From: Fidelibacterota bacterium
Lineage (GTDB): Bacteria; Fidelibacterota; Marinisomatia; SCGC-AAA003-L08; TS1B11
Direction: 5' to 3'
Assembly (NCBI GenBank): GCA_004124295.1
Contig: SCKI01000002.1
Location: 228,711 to 292,710, forward strand
DNA length: 64,000 bases
Below, piece by piece: positions 18,033 to 25,687 of this stretch; within the stretch, counting starts at the first letter, position 1; each line of letters begins with the position of its first letter. Position numbers and translations under genes: made by a program. Below the pieces are notes generated by a model that had not been told where the DNA came from, did not search any database, and saw only the letters and a program-made list of their open reading frames with translations.

Positions 18033-18860
18033 TCAACGGCTGGAATGGAGCGTCGCCTTGTAGGTCAGCAGCCCGTCAAACAGGCTGTATTTCAGGGCCT
18101 GCCACTCCAGTTCGGCCGTGCCGGGGGACCCGCTGCCGTCCTGCTCCAGCGTTGCCAGCATCTGCTCCAACTGGCTGCCCAGGGCTTCGATCTCTTCCCG
18201 CTCAGCGGCATCGGTCCAGTCGCGCAGGTGGCTGTAGGCCCGGTCAAGGTCCTCCAGCAGGGCGTCGGTTTGGGGCTGGGCCGAAAGGGCCACCCCGCCG
18301 TCAACCGCCGCTGGATGAGGCGCCTGGCGATAGGCTTCCCAGCGCAGGGCCAAATGGATGGCCAGCCGCTCCTGCCGGTCCAGAACCGGCAGCATGAGCG
18401 GTCCGAACACCTGCTGGAAAGTCCCTGCCTGGCCGGGACCGCCCGGCGCTCCAACCTGGGCGGCCCTGTCCGCTGCGGGGGCCTGCCCCGGGCTGGGATA
18501 GTCAAGCAGCCCGAAAATCTGGGCCGAATCGACATAGGTGGCATGCAGGAAGCGGATGATTCCAATCGTACGGCGGGCGGCGGCCAGGTCGCCTGCAACC
18601 CACTGCCGCACCATCGCCGCTTCCAGCTTCTTGATGCGCCGGATGAGCAGAATATGCTGGCTGGCCTCCCTGACTTCGGGGTTGAACGGCTTCTCGCGGA
18701 TATAGCGGCCCAACATCCAGCGGGCCTCGTTCAGCCGGCCCTCCTGGAACAGGGTCAGGGCCGTATCCATATCCGGCTTCTGCGGGCCGCAGCCGGCCAG
18801 CAGCAGGGCCAAGAGAGCCAGACCGGCCACCCCTGTCCGTCGCGCAGTGGGGGTTCTCAA
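18033..18860 (-). CDS. Predicted lipoprotein of unknown function
   Basis: A 275-residue lipoprotein with a canonical lipobox (ALLALLLAGC at about 15-24). The rest is helical with Ala/Arg/Leu-rich segments that look like degenerate TPR-type helices (TALTLFQEGRLNEARWMLGRYI). The start is a TTG at 18860 that overlaps the TGA of the upstream gene (TTGA), the same arrangement seen at 593-596. I do not recognise the family. Co-translation with the upstream outer-membrane-like lipoprotein suggests they act together at the cell envelope. Confidence 0.8.
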   Translation of the reverse strand: MRTPTARRTGVAGLALLALLLAGCGPQKPDMDTALTLFQEGRLNEARWMLGRYIREKPFNPEVREASQHILLIRRIKKLEAAMVRQWVAGDLAAARRTIGIIRFLHATYVDSAQIFGLLDYPSPGQAPAADRAAQVGAPGGPGQAGTFQQVFGPLMLPVLDRQERLAIHLALRWEAYRQAPHPAAVDGGVALSAQPQTDALLEDLDRAYSHLRDWTDAAEREEIEALGSQLEQMLATLEQDGSGSPGTAELEWQALKYSLFDGLLTYKATLHSSR

Positions 18861-19633
18861 GGTTCGTCCTCATCCGCCGGCAATGGGACCTCGGGTGGAG
18901 CCTCCGGTGGCGGCGCGGGCCTGCTGTTGCCCAGTGGAAAGGAGATGCGCAGTGACATGCCGGTCAGCCGGGAGTGCTCCGTTGGGAACCCTTTGTCAGT
19001 GTGGGGATAGTCGGCGAAGCGGGGCTCCCAGAGTGCGTGGTCGAGGTTGAACGGCGTGGGATCGAAAAGCGCCTTCAGCGGCATCGAGCTGAAGTCGTGG
19101 TAGTAGCCGATCTCCCACTGGAAGCGGTAGAACCGGGCCAGGCCTTCTGCTGACTCGGCCTTGAGCGCCGGCGCGCCGCCAATGAGGAGCCCGAAGCGGC
19201 TGCTCCCGCGGCCGGTAATGCCGCTAGTAATCAGCATCCCCCGCAGGCCGATATAGCGCAGTTTCTGGGTCGTGTAGCCCGATTTCTCATTGGTCTTCGA
19301 TTTGCGCCGGACCCGGTAATAAGTGTAGTCGATGTTGTAGTTCGGATTCAGCGAGAAGGCCAGGTTCAGCACATCGGTGCGGTCGGGCCGCTGGGCCAGG
19401 ATGCGCGAGATGTCAATGCCGGTGCCGTAAACGGGCATGCCGACCCGGAAGCCCACATCCCACTTGTCGCTCAGCCCCCGGCGGTAAAAAATCATCGGCA
19501 GGACATTTTCAGCGCTCAGGGTGTAGCCCAGGTAGGTCTCACCGCTCTTCAGCGGCACCGGACTCACGGTGGGATGGCTGGCGCAGCCGCCTACCAGGAG
19601 GACCAGAACGAGTCTGCGGACGGAACGGTACAT
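18857..19633 (-). CDS. Predicted lipoprotein, outer-membrane beta-rich
   Basis: A protein of about 258 residues starting at ATG 19633 with a short lipobox signal (RRLVLVLLVGGC). An upstream in-frame ATG at 19669 would spoil the signal and was rejected. The body alternates short amphipathic strands (TYLGYTLSAENVLPMIFYRR, then WDVGFRVGMPVYGTG) with turns, a pattern of small beta-barrels. The tail is Pro/Glu-rich. The family is unknown to me. It overlaps the next lipoprotein by 4 bp and is probably the first gene of a two-gene envelope operon. Confidence 0.78.
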   Translation of the reverse strand: MYRSVRRLVLVLLVGGCASHPTVSPVPLKSGETYLGYTLSAENVLPMIFYRRGLSDKWDVGFRVGMPVYGTGIDISRILAQRPDRTDVLNLAFSLNPNYNIDYTYYRVRRKSKTNEKSGYTTQKLRYIGLRGMLITSGITGRGSSRFGLLIGGAPALKAESAEGLARFYRFQWEIGYYHDFSSMPLKALFDPTPFNLDHALWEPRFADYPHTDKGFPTEHSRLTGMSLRISFPLGNSRPAPPPEAPPEVPLPADEDEP

Positions 19634-20057
19634 AAGGTCGAGGTTAGGCTGGCTGGCCGAAAAAGTCAAGCAGGGGCGGCGGATGGCAGTTGGCAGTGGC
19701 AGTGGCAGTGGCGGTCAACCTGAGAGCAAAGGTTGATAAGGGAAAGTGCAAATTGTAAAATGAAAATTGAAGAAGAAGATGAACCACAAAGTCACAAAGG
19801 ACACAGAGAGTAGAAAAATGGAAACGGATTTAAAAGAATGAAGTCATGCTGAGCTTGTCGAAGCATGAGCCTGCCTGCCCTGAGCCCTTCGTCCGCTTGC
19901 CTGCAGCCTCAGCACAGGCCTGTCAGCAGTTTGGCGGATCAGGCTTTGTTATGTATATTCAATTGGCATTCAGCAGAATATCATAATCTCGGGGTATAGA
20001 GCTGTTTTTCAGCAATGATAGATAGATGGCGTGCATCCGCCAGAGAGGAATATTGCC
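19634..20057. other. Intergenic region with repeat modules
   Basis: This 424-bp gap between two divergent lipoprotein genes has no credible gene. It is AT-richer than its surroundings and contains TGGCAG-type tandem words at 19684-19713, an AAAATG/AAATTG A-rich module at 19741-19776 and a shared repeat at 19849-19885. The stretch from about 19930 to 20050 should hold the promoter of the hydrolase gene at 20058; I cannot assign boxes with confidence. Confidence 0.6.
19684..19885. repeat. Composite intergenic repeat (copy 1)
   Basis: Contains, in order, TGGCAG tandem words, a GGAAAGTG-led A-rich word series, a CACAAAG/CACAGAG segment, CTGAGCTTGTCGAAG (19849-19863) and GAGCCTGCCTGCCCTGAGC (19867-19885). 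The last two recur exactly at 31649-31663 and 31779-31797, and the other modules recur in similar form in 31607-31861. The CTGAGCTTGTCGAAG word resembles short dispersed repeats seen in many bacteria. Confidence 0.75.
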
Positions 20058-21065
20058 ATGAAGCAAACAACCGTAAACGCAATTAACCACTTTATCTTGA
20101 CGGTAGGGTCTGTAGCCGTCCTTCTATCAGGCTGTATGGCGCCGGTTTCACAATCACCGCGTCCGTTGGGGGAAGTCAAGCTTGTTTCGGGGGCCAGTGA
20201 TTGTGACGGCCACGACTGTTACGAGGTAGAAGTCAGCAGTCCCCAGTTGGCTGAGCCCGATAACGCCCTGCTCAAAGTTGGGGAACCTACCGCTTCGCCA
20301 TCACGTGGTACCATCATGTTTATGGGCGGTGGTAATGGGAACAGTCTCTGGGGAAACCAAAGTGAGCACGCCGGGCGAGTCATTGAGGAACTGCGGGCAG
20401 CCGGATTCCGCACGGTAGAGCTTCAGTGGGAAAGGGGTTGGTTAAAAGGTGCTCGTGGGCAATCTGAAGGTCCCGCGCGTTTAGCCAGCCGACCGGCGGC
20501 GGTGATGCGCTGGGTGTACGATAATCTGCACCAGCAGGACGACGATTATGCGTTCTGCGCCACCGGAAATTCCGCTGGTTCGATGCAGATCAGTTACACG
20601 TTGGCCCACTACGGACAGGCGAATATCTTTGATGCTGTGGTACTGACCGGCGGACCTCCGGTTGCACGTATTGATCTCAGTTGTGATCGGAACAATCAGC
20701 AGTATTGGACTGGAGAGGAAGTCAACGCAATTTACATAGATGCATCCTTTGGATTTCCTCCGGATAGCACCGGTCCATGCGCCCGCAGCGACTCCTCGTA
20801 TCGCGAGCAATTCCAAGCTGCCAGCCTCACCTTCGGCAACTGGGCGTATGTCTATCCTGAAACAATGGTCTCGTTATTGTTCGGCGAGAATGAAAATCCC
20901 GTTTATGTGGCTCATGGAATGACGTATTATGATCGGTTGGTTGAAGCGGGGTCGCCACTGGTTCGCCTCGATACTGTGTCCAACACACCCCACGTCGTCC
21001 GCTCCACCAAGGAGGGTGCAGAGATGATTCGCGATATATTGCTCAAGGAGTGCAAGCGCCGATAA
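20058..21065 (+). CDS. Exported alpha/beta-hydrolase-like lipoprotein
   Basis: A 335-residue lipoprotein (lipobox VLLSGC near 23-28) with an alpha/beta-hydrolase-like layout. An oxyanion-loop segment GTIMFMGGGNGNSLWG (near 85-100) precedes the nucleophile elbow G-N-S-A-G (near 170); a late TPHVVRSTKEGAE could provide the catalytic His. The ATG at 20058 follows AGAGGA; the longer reading from 20031 has no ribosome site. Codon use is more AT-rich than neighbours, hinting at transfer. It stands alone between two repeat-filled gaps. The substrate is unknown; esterase or depolymerase-like activity is a guess. Confidence 0.8.
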   Translation: MKQTTVNAINHFILTVGSVAVLLSGCMAPVSQSPRPLGEVKLVSGASDCDGHDCYEVEVSSPQLAEPDNALLKVGEPTASPSRGTIMFMGGGNGNSLWGNQSEHAGRVIEELRAAGFRTVELQWERGWLKGARGQSEGPARLASRPAAVMRWVYDNLHQQDDDYAFCATGNSAGSMQISYTLAHYGQANIFDAVVLTGGPPVARIDLSCDRNNQQYWTGEEVNAIYIDASFGFPPDSTGPCARSDSSYREQFQAASLTFGNWAYVYPETMVSLLFGENENPVYVAHGMTYYDRLVEAGSPLVRLDTVSNTPHVVRSTKEGAEMIRDILLKECKRR

Positions 21066-21373
21066 GCGATGTAGGCCGTCTAGTGTCCTCCTCTCCTACT
21101 GCTCGTCCAGCCAGGGGAATACCAGCGACTGGTGGTCCTCACCGGCAATACCGGCCCTTTGCTGGCCGACGGCTGAGAAGGGATATTGGATGTTGGATGT
21201 TGGATGAAAGATGAAAGATGAAGGATGAAAGATGAAGGATGAAGGATGAAGGATGAAGGATGAAGGGAATATGACGCCAGTCCGTGATCTCAATACCCTC
21301 CGCTCACTGCTGATGGCTCACTGCTGATGGCTCACCGCTGACGGCTGATGGCCGATGGCCGACGGCTCGCCGC
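21066..21373. other. Intergenic region made largely of heptamer repeats
   Basis: About 308 bp between convergent genes. More than half is tandem seven-base words (21181-21264 and 21302-21378). The open minus-strand frame across the first array is low-complexity and not a gene. No terminator hairpin is clear. Confidence 0.7.
21181..21264. repeat. Heptamer tandem array, GGATGAA type (12 units)
   Basis: Twelve consecutive seven-base units in perfect register: one GGATATT, two GGATGTT, then nine units of GGATGAA or AGATGAA. Unit variants are grouped, as expected from slippage. It lies between convergent hydrolase and mutM genes. Confidence 0.92.
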
Positions 21374-21378
21374 TCACC
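21302..21378. repeat. Heptamer tandem array, GCTGATG/GCTCACC type (11 units), overlapping mutM stop
   Basis: Eleven seven-base units in register: GCTCACT, GCTGATG, GCTCACT, GCTGATG, GCTCACC, GCTGACG, GCTGATG, GCCGATG, GCCGACG, GCTCGCC, GCTCACC. The last unit contains the mutM stop codon (21374-21376), so the array has grown up to or into the gene end. Confidence 0.9.
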
Positions 21379-22189
21379 TTTTCCGCTGGCAGCGGGGACA
21401 GAAGTGGGTCCCCCGTTGGCCGATCCACTGCTTCACCAGCGCCGTCCCGCAGACCGGGCAGGGCTGTCCCTGCCGGCCGAACACTTTCAGCGCCATGCGG
21501 TAGCCGCCGGTCTTGTCTGCTCCCCAGGCAAAATTGATGAAGGTTGTGCCCTGGGCGGCGATGCTGCCGGTGAGAATCTCGCGGATGGCGCTATGCAGGG
21601 CGTGGGCCTTGGCCCGGGAGACCCGGTGCGAGAGCGCCCGGGGATGGATGCGGGCGGCAAACAGGGCCTCATCCACGTAGATATTCCCCAGTCCGGCGAT
21701 GAAGGACTGGTCCAGCAGCAGCGGCTTGATCTGCCGCTTATGCCCCTTCAGCAGGGCCGCCAGCAGATCGCCGGTGAAGGCCTCGTCCAGCGGCTCGGGA
21801 CCGAGCTGGGCCTCCAGCGCCGAGCGGTCGGGCAGGTAGCCGATGCGGCCGAATTTGCGCATGTCCCGGAACACCAGGTCGTCGTCGCCTGAGAGGCTGA
21901 ACCGGGCCCGGTCGTGGGGACCGAGGGCGACATCCGTGGGGGCCAGCAGCAGGCGGCCGGTCATGCGCAGATGGATATGGACCAGTCCCCGGTCCAGTTC
22001 CAGCAGGATGAATTTGCCCCGGCGGGCCACCTCTACGATTTGCCGATCAGCCAGTTGGCCGGCGACCGTTTTTACCGGGGCCGGAGCGGTGACCTTGGGC
22101 CAGGTGGCGGCGAATTTTTGGATGGTCTGGCCCACCAGCCGGGGCCGCAAGTGGCGCACCACCGTCTCGACTTCGGGCAGTTCGGGCAT
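21374..22189 (-). CDS. mutM: Formamidopyrimidine-DNA glycosylase
   Basis: Removes 8-oxoguanine and formamidopyrimidines and nicks the abasic site. The mature N-terminus PELPEVETVVRHLRP supplies the catalytic proline and Glu; K58 lies in VARRGKFILLEL. The H2TH helix region has QSFIAGLGNIYVDEALF, and the C-terminal zinc finger is C-x2-C-x16-C-x2-C (CPVCG, FCPRC). The 271-residue length is standard. Its stop codon sits inside a heptamer repeat array. Confidence 0.96.
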   Translation of the reverse strand: MPELPEVETVVRHLRPRLVGQTIQKFAATWPKVTAPAPVKTVAGQLADRQIVEVARRGKFILLELDRGLVHIHLRMTGRLLLAPTDVALGPHDRARFSLSGDDDLVFRDMRKFGRIGYLPDRSALEAQLGPEPLDEAFTGDLLAALLKGHKRQIKPLLLDQSFIAGLGNIYVDEALFAARIHPRALSHRVSRAKAHALHSAIREILTGSIAAQGTTFINFAWGADKTGGYRMALKVFGRQGQPCPVCGTALVKQWIGQRGTHFCPRCQRKR

Positions 22190-22213
22190 GGGGAAAGTTA
22201 GAGCGGGGAATGT

Positions 22214-23014
22214 CTAAAGGGCGAAAGTGACACTGGCCGTATCGCCGGGGAAAGTGATCATCAACAAACCGGATACCGCACCACAGCTGCGCAACGGCGA
22301 CATGTCGAACTTCCTGGTCGTTACGGGCATCGCCTTGCACGTATCATCGTGGCCATCGTTCAGCAGCACGGCCCGCATCCGGGGCGGGTCGACATCTACC
22401 CAGGCACAGCTGCCCAGCAGGTAGAAGTCGTGCTTATGGCAGCCGCCGCCGTATTGCACCCTTATCTCCAAACTGTCCCCCTCGATATCGGCGGCTAATA
22501 TCCATCCGCCATCCAGGCGGTGATTTCGAAAGAACGTTACCATTTCGGTGCTGACTATGTTGATGCTCTCCTCGCGCCATGACGGCACGACATGCAGGCG
22601 CACCACATAATCCTCCGGAGGAATGGGCCGGTCATGATGGGCGGGATAGGGGGTTACTTCCAGCAGGGTGATGCGATAACCGAGAGTGTCAATGGTATGC
22701 TTCTGGCCCCAGGTCCAGTATGTGCTGAGTGTCACCACTGCCTCTCGGTCATCGATCGTGGAAACTTCCAGATCAATCTCCGCATAGCCTGCCACGATGC
22801 AAACCACGTCCAGTGGACAGCGCGAATCCGTGACAACGCCGGCAAAGGAAATGGTCAGGCTATCGGTCTCGCTGGCGAGGGTTCCTCCAATCCTGAGCTC
22901 GAAGGGCTGGTTCAGGATGAAAAGGCCGCTGCTAAAATCGCCTGACGGGCAAGTGACAGCCAGCAGCAACAGGGCAATGGCGGAAAGTTTCATGGCGCTG
23001 TTTTTCGGCCTCAT
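22214..23014 (-). CDS. Secreted two-domain protein with SRCP-type cysteine motif
   Basis: An exported protein of about 266 residues. The start is ATG 23014 or ATG 22993, the latter giving MKLSAIALLLLAVTCPSG as the signal; codons further upstream look non-coding. The first domain has TDSRCPLDVVCIVAGYAEI, a pattern of small secreted beta-sandwich proteins with a conserved SRCP/C pair, followed by strand-rich sequence ending YVVRLHVVP. The second domain has YGGGCHKHDFYLL, DPPRMRAVLLNDGHDDTCKA and FDMSPLR, a recurring arrangement in secreted proteins of unknown role. Cysteines would be disulfide-bonded in the periplasm. No function can be assigned. Confidence 0.8.
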   Translation of the reverse strand: MRPKNSAMKLSAIALLLLAVTCPSGDFSSGLFILNQPFELRIGGTLASETDSLTISFAGVVTDSRCPLDVVCIVAGYAEIDLEVSTIDDREAVVTLSTYWTWGQKHTIDTLGYRITLLEVTPYPAHHDRPIPPEDYVVRLHVVPSWREESINIVSTEMVTFFRNHRLDGGWILAADIEGDSLEIRVQYGGGCHKHDFYLLGSCAWVDVDPPRMRAVLLNDGHDDTCKAMPVTTRKFDMSPLRSCGAVSGLLMITFPGDTASVTFAL

Positions 23015-23087
23015 GCTGCCAATATATTCACCCTCCCTGCGGAACGCAACCCAAACCGGTTGAGCCCTCAGAAACCAGCCACCAACC

Positions 23088-23987
23088 ATGGACAAATCGC
23101 CCTCCCCTCCCACCCCCCGGCCCCAGGCGGCGGGCATCCTGCTGGCCGGCACCCTGATGGCCTCCTCGGCGGCGCTGTGGATCCGTTACCTGCCGGAAGT
23201 ACCACCCATGATGATCGGCTTCGTGCGGGTGGCCGGGGCGGCGCTGCTGTTTCTGCCCCTGTTCATCAGGCAGTGGCGTAAGCGGCGGCCGGATTGGCGG
23301 GAGTTCCGCTATTCCGTGGCGGCCGGGGCGGCCCTGGCCCTCCACTTCGCCACCTGGATTACCTCCCTGCGCTACACCACCGTGGCCCAATCGGTGCTGC
23401 TGGTGGCGACACATCCCATCTTCGTTATCGCCATCTCCCTGCTGCTGCTGGGCCTGCCGGTGCGGCGCAACCAGATCGCCGGCGCCGCTATCGCCATGCT
23501 GGGGGTGGTCACCATCCACTGGCTGGCAGCGGGAGATGTGCTGGCGGCGCTGCCGGAAGCCAATCCGGCCCTGGGGAACCTGCTGGCCCTGCTGGGCGGC
23601 CTGTTCGCGGCGGTCTACCTGCTGCTGGGGCAGGCGGCCCGGCGATCCTTGAGCACCATCCTGCATGTCGAGGCGACCTACGCCACGGCGGCCGTGTTGC
23701 TGCTGCTGTTCAGTGCCTTGGCGGGTCAGGTCAGCCTGCCCAAGCCAGGGCCGGACTGGCTGTTCCTGGGGTTGCTGGTGCTGTTGCCCACCGCTGGAGG
23801 CCATACCATTTTCAATTGGGGTTTAAGGCGCCTGGGGGCTCCGGTAGTATCGCTGTTCGGGCTACTGGAGCCGCTGGAATCGGCCCTGCTGGCGCTGCTG
23901 TTTCTGGGGGAGGCCGTCGGCTTGGCGACCCTTGCCGGGGGGGCCATCATCATCACAGGTCTGGCGGTGGCCTTGCGGCGCGGGTGA
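23088..23987 (+). CDS. EamA/DMT-family transporter
   Basis: A 299-residue inner-membrane protein with ten predicted helices arranged as two EamA halves, the fold of drug/metabolite transporters such as RhaT and YdcZ relatives. The second half ends with the typical SLFGLLEPLESALLALLFLGE block followed by a last helix. The short cytoplasmic N-terminus is Pro-rich. It is divergent from the secreted two-domain protein (start-to-start gap under 100 bp) and alone in its strand group. The substrate is not predictable. Confidence 0.9.
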   Translation: MDKSPSPPTPRPQAAGILLAGTLMASSAALWIRYLPEVPPMMIGFVRVAGAALLFLPLFIRQWRKRRPDWREFRYSVAAGAALALHFATWITSLRYTTVAQSVLLVATHPIFVIAISLLLLGLPVRRNQIAGAAIAMLGVVTIHWLAAGDVLAALPEANPALGNLLALLGGLFAAVYLLLGQAARRSLSTILHVEATYATAAVLLLLFSALAGQVSLPKPGPDWLFLGLLVLLPTAGGHTIFNWGLRRLGAPVVSLFGLLEPLESALLALLFLGEAVGLATLAGGAIIITGLAVALRRG

Positions 23988-24059
23988 TGCCCGTTCGAGG
24001 CATGTTTCGGTCTGGATGAGCCCCCCCCCCTGACGAAAGTTAATTCGCCGGCCCGGAGG

Positions 24060-24084
24060 GATTAGGGGGATTAGGGGGATTAGG
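24060..24084. repeat. GATTAGGGG nonamer triplet with nearby C10 run
   Basis: GATTAGGGG occurs twice exactly and a third time as GATTAGG in direct tandem. Ten cytosines lie just upstream at 24021-24030. Together they make a slippage-prone 65-bp patch after the EamA gene. Confidence 0.8.
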
Positions 24085-24096
24085 CCTGGGGGAGGG

Positions 24097-24243
24097 TCAA
24101 TCTGCCAATGAAAGCATGGCCAGGGCCGTGCCTATAAAAAAAATCAGGAAGAAGGCCAGCCGGATCACGAGCCGCCGGCGTTGCCACCGCGCCTGTAGAA
24201 TGTGAGCGGGAATTACGCTCCTGATAGGGGTCCTGTGCAGCAT
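24097..24243 (-). CDS. Possible small single-helix membrane protein
   Basis: A 48-codon ORF with ATG at 24243 preceded by GGAAG at a good distance. The product has a basic N-terminal half (RTPIRS, ARWQRRR) and one strongly hydrophobic helix (LAFFLIFFIGTALAMLSL), ending LAD. This positive-inside layout is typical of real small membrane proteins. It lies between the convergent EamA gene and the dimethylformamidase-like gene. The family is unknown and the call rests on composition and ribosome site only. Confidence 0.45.
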   Translation of the reverse strand: MLHRTPIRSVIPAHILQARWQRRRLVIRLAFFLIFFIGTALAMLSLAD

Positions 24244-24359
24244 GGTTGTAGCTTCCATCTGCGGCCAGTTTACGCACAAGGCATCCGGCCGGAGGTGCGG
24301 GGGGTCACATCGGGCCGGGAAGTGTGACCTGGATCAATATTCAGCTCCTGCGGTGAGGG

Positions 24360-25672
24360 TTACAGCGAGAGAAGATGAGCGATCATCTGGCTGGTGATCT
24401 GCCGGAGCAACGGCCCTTGGGCCCCTCCCAGGCCTGCTGCGGAGCACCAGCTGCTGGTGCTCACATTGATGATCCATCCGGAGGTGGCGGATTTGCGGAA
24501 CAGTATCCAGGTAGCCACCGTCGGACGGACCCTTAAGCCCAGATCATAGCCGATAATCTGCAGCGACTCAAACCCCAGGGCATCCCTGTCGGCCAGGGGA
24601 TAGCCGGAGGAATCAAACCCGGCGATGACCGTCCCATCATATTCCGCGCTGGGCAGGGCGATGATGTCACCTGCCGACAGACCGGTGCCGGTCAGGAAGG
24701 GCACATCGGGGGCGATAATTTTCATGCCGTCCCAGCCGCCATCATCTGCCCGGAGTCCGTAGCCACCCAGCTCGAAGTCGGCGCCGATGCTGGGCAGGAT
24801 AGGATAGTCGAGGTCCGGGTGATTCCAGAGGGTCGTCCTGAGCAGCGGGTCGGCGACAGGGTCCTCGCCAGCGTCCTTGTAGCCGATCAGGCGGGTCATA
24901 TCGCTGCTATAGCGCACCTGCCACCACATGGTGTTGCCCGAGAGTATCAGGGCATGGCCTCCGGCATCCACGAAACGGTCGAAATTTTCCCTGGCCCGGC
25001 GGGTCCAATACTCGCTGTGCCCGATGACGATGAGCAGACGGGACCCCTCCAGGTTGGCAAAATCGTCCAGGTCGGCGTCGGCCAGAAAGCCGGTATCTCC
25101 GGTCTCCTGTGCGGCGAAGTAGTCCAGGCAGGCCAGGGTCTCGTCCTGCAGAACAGTGGGGCGCTGAAAGGAGACCGAATCGGCTGCCAGCCCCGCGCTG
25201 GAATTGTAGTTATAGAGACTTTTCCCCCGGCAGTACTGTACGCGGCGGCCGTATTGGACGGATAAGCCACCAGCACCGGTTTGCCATTGCGGGGTGGGCG
25301 CAGGACGAACGGCACCTGCTGCTCCCAGGTATAGACGCCGCTGGGCAGACTGGGCAGGATGTAGCTGAAGGTGGCCGCATAGCCGAAGCCGTTGGCCCAG
25401 GGCGCGCCGGTTTCGGCAATTTGAGGCTCGACCGGGGTGGTGACCCAATCAATCATGGTCCCGGCCATATCAAACAGCCTGATCTGCGCCCTCGGGTACG
25501 ATCTGTCGGCGCTCAAGTGCAGTCGCAGTGTGTCTCCCGGCTGGTATGAGAGGCGATCCGTATAGCCGGAGATGGCCACGGGGATATCCGGCGAAGCCAG
25601 AGGCGTATTGCAGTGCAGGGCCAGGCCGGCCGGTATTATCCAGGCCAAAGGACGCAGTTGCGGCAAGGCCAT
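24360..25672 (-). pseudogene. N,N-dimethylformamidase large-subunit-like exported protein, frameshifted
   Basis: Two overlapping reading frames together encode one protein of about 437 residues. Frame one (from 25672) gives a signal peptide, then IPVAISGYTDRLSYQPGDTL and VYTWEQQVPFVLRP up to NTAAAYSTAGG. Frame two continues as KSLYNYNSSAGLAADS, LDYFAAQETGDTGFLADADL, LLIVIGHSEYWTRRARENFD and a full C-terminus to 24360. The switch is at a run of five C (25224-25228 on the plus strand); six would restore A-G-G-K-S-L-Y-N-Y-N. The gene therefore differs from intact by one base in a homopolymer: a sequencing error, a phase-variable state or a fresh mutation. The fold resembles the DMFase large subunit; the substrate is unknown. 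Confidence 0.82.
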
Positions 25673-25687
25673 TCGGGCGGACGCGCG

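Noticed and set aside
18502..18873. Alternative frame starting MRTNLENPHC over the lipoprotein gene
   Set aside because: The TTG-start frame gives a perfect lipobox and helical protein; the alternative has low-quality composition.
21096..21293. ORF with repeated Phe-Ile-Phe-His-Pro-Ser-Ser
   Set aside because: It is translation of the GGATGAA heptamer array, not a gene.
21181..21378. CRISPR array
   Set aside because: Repeats are contiguous seven-base units without spacers, and no cas genes are present.
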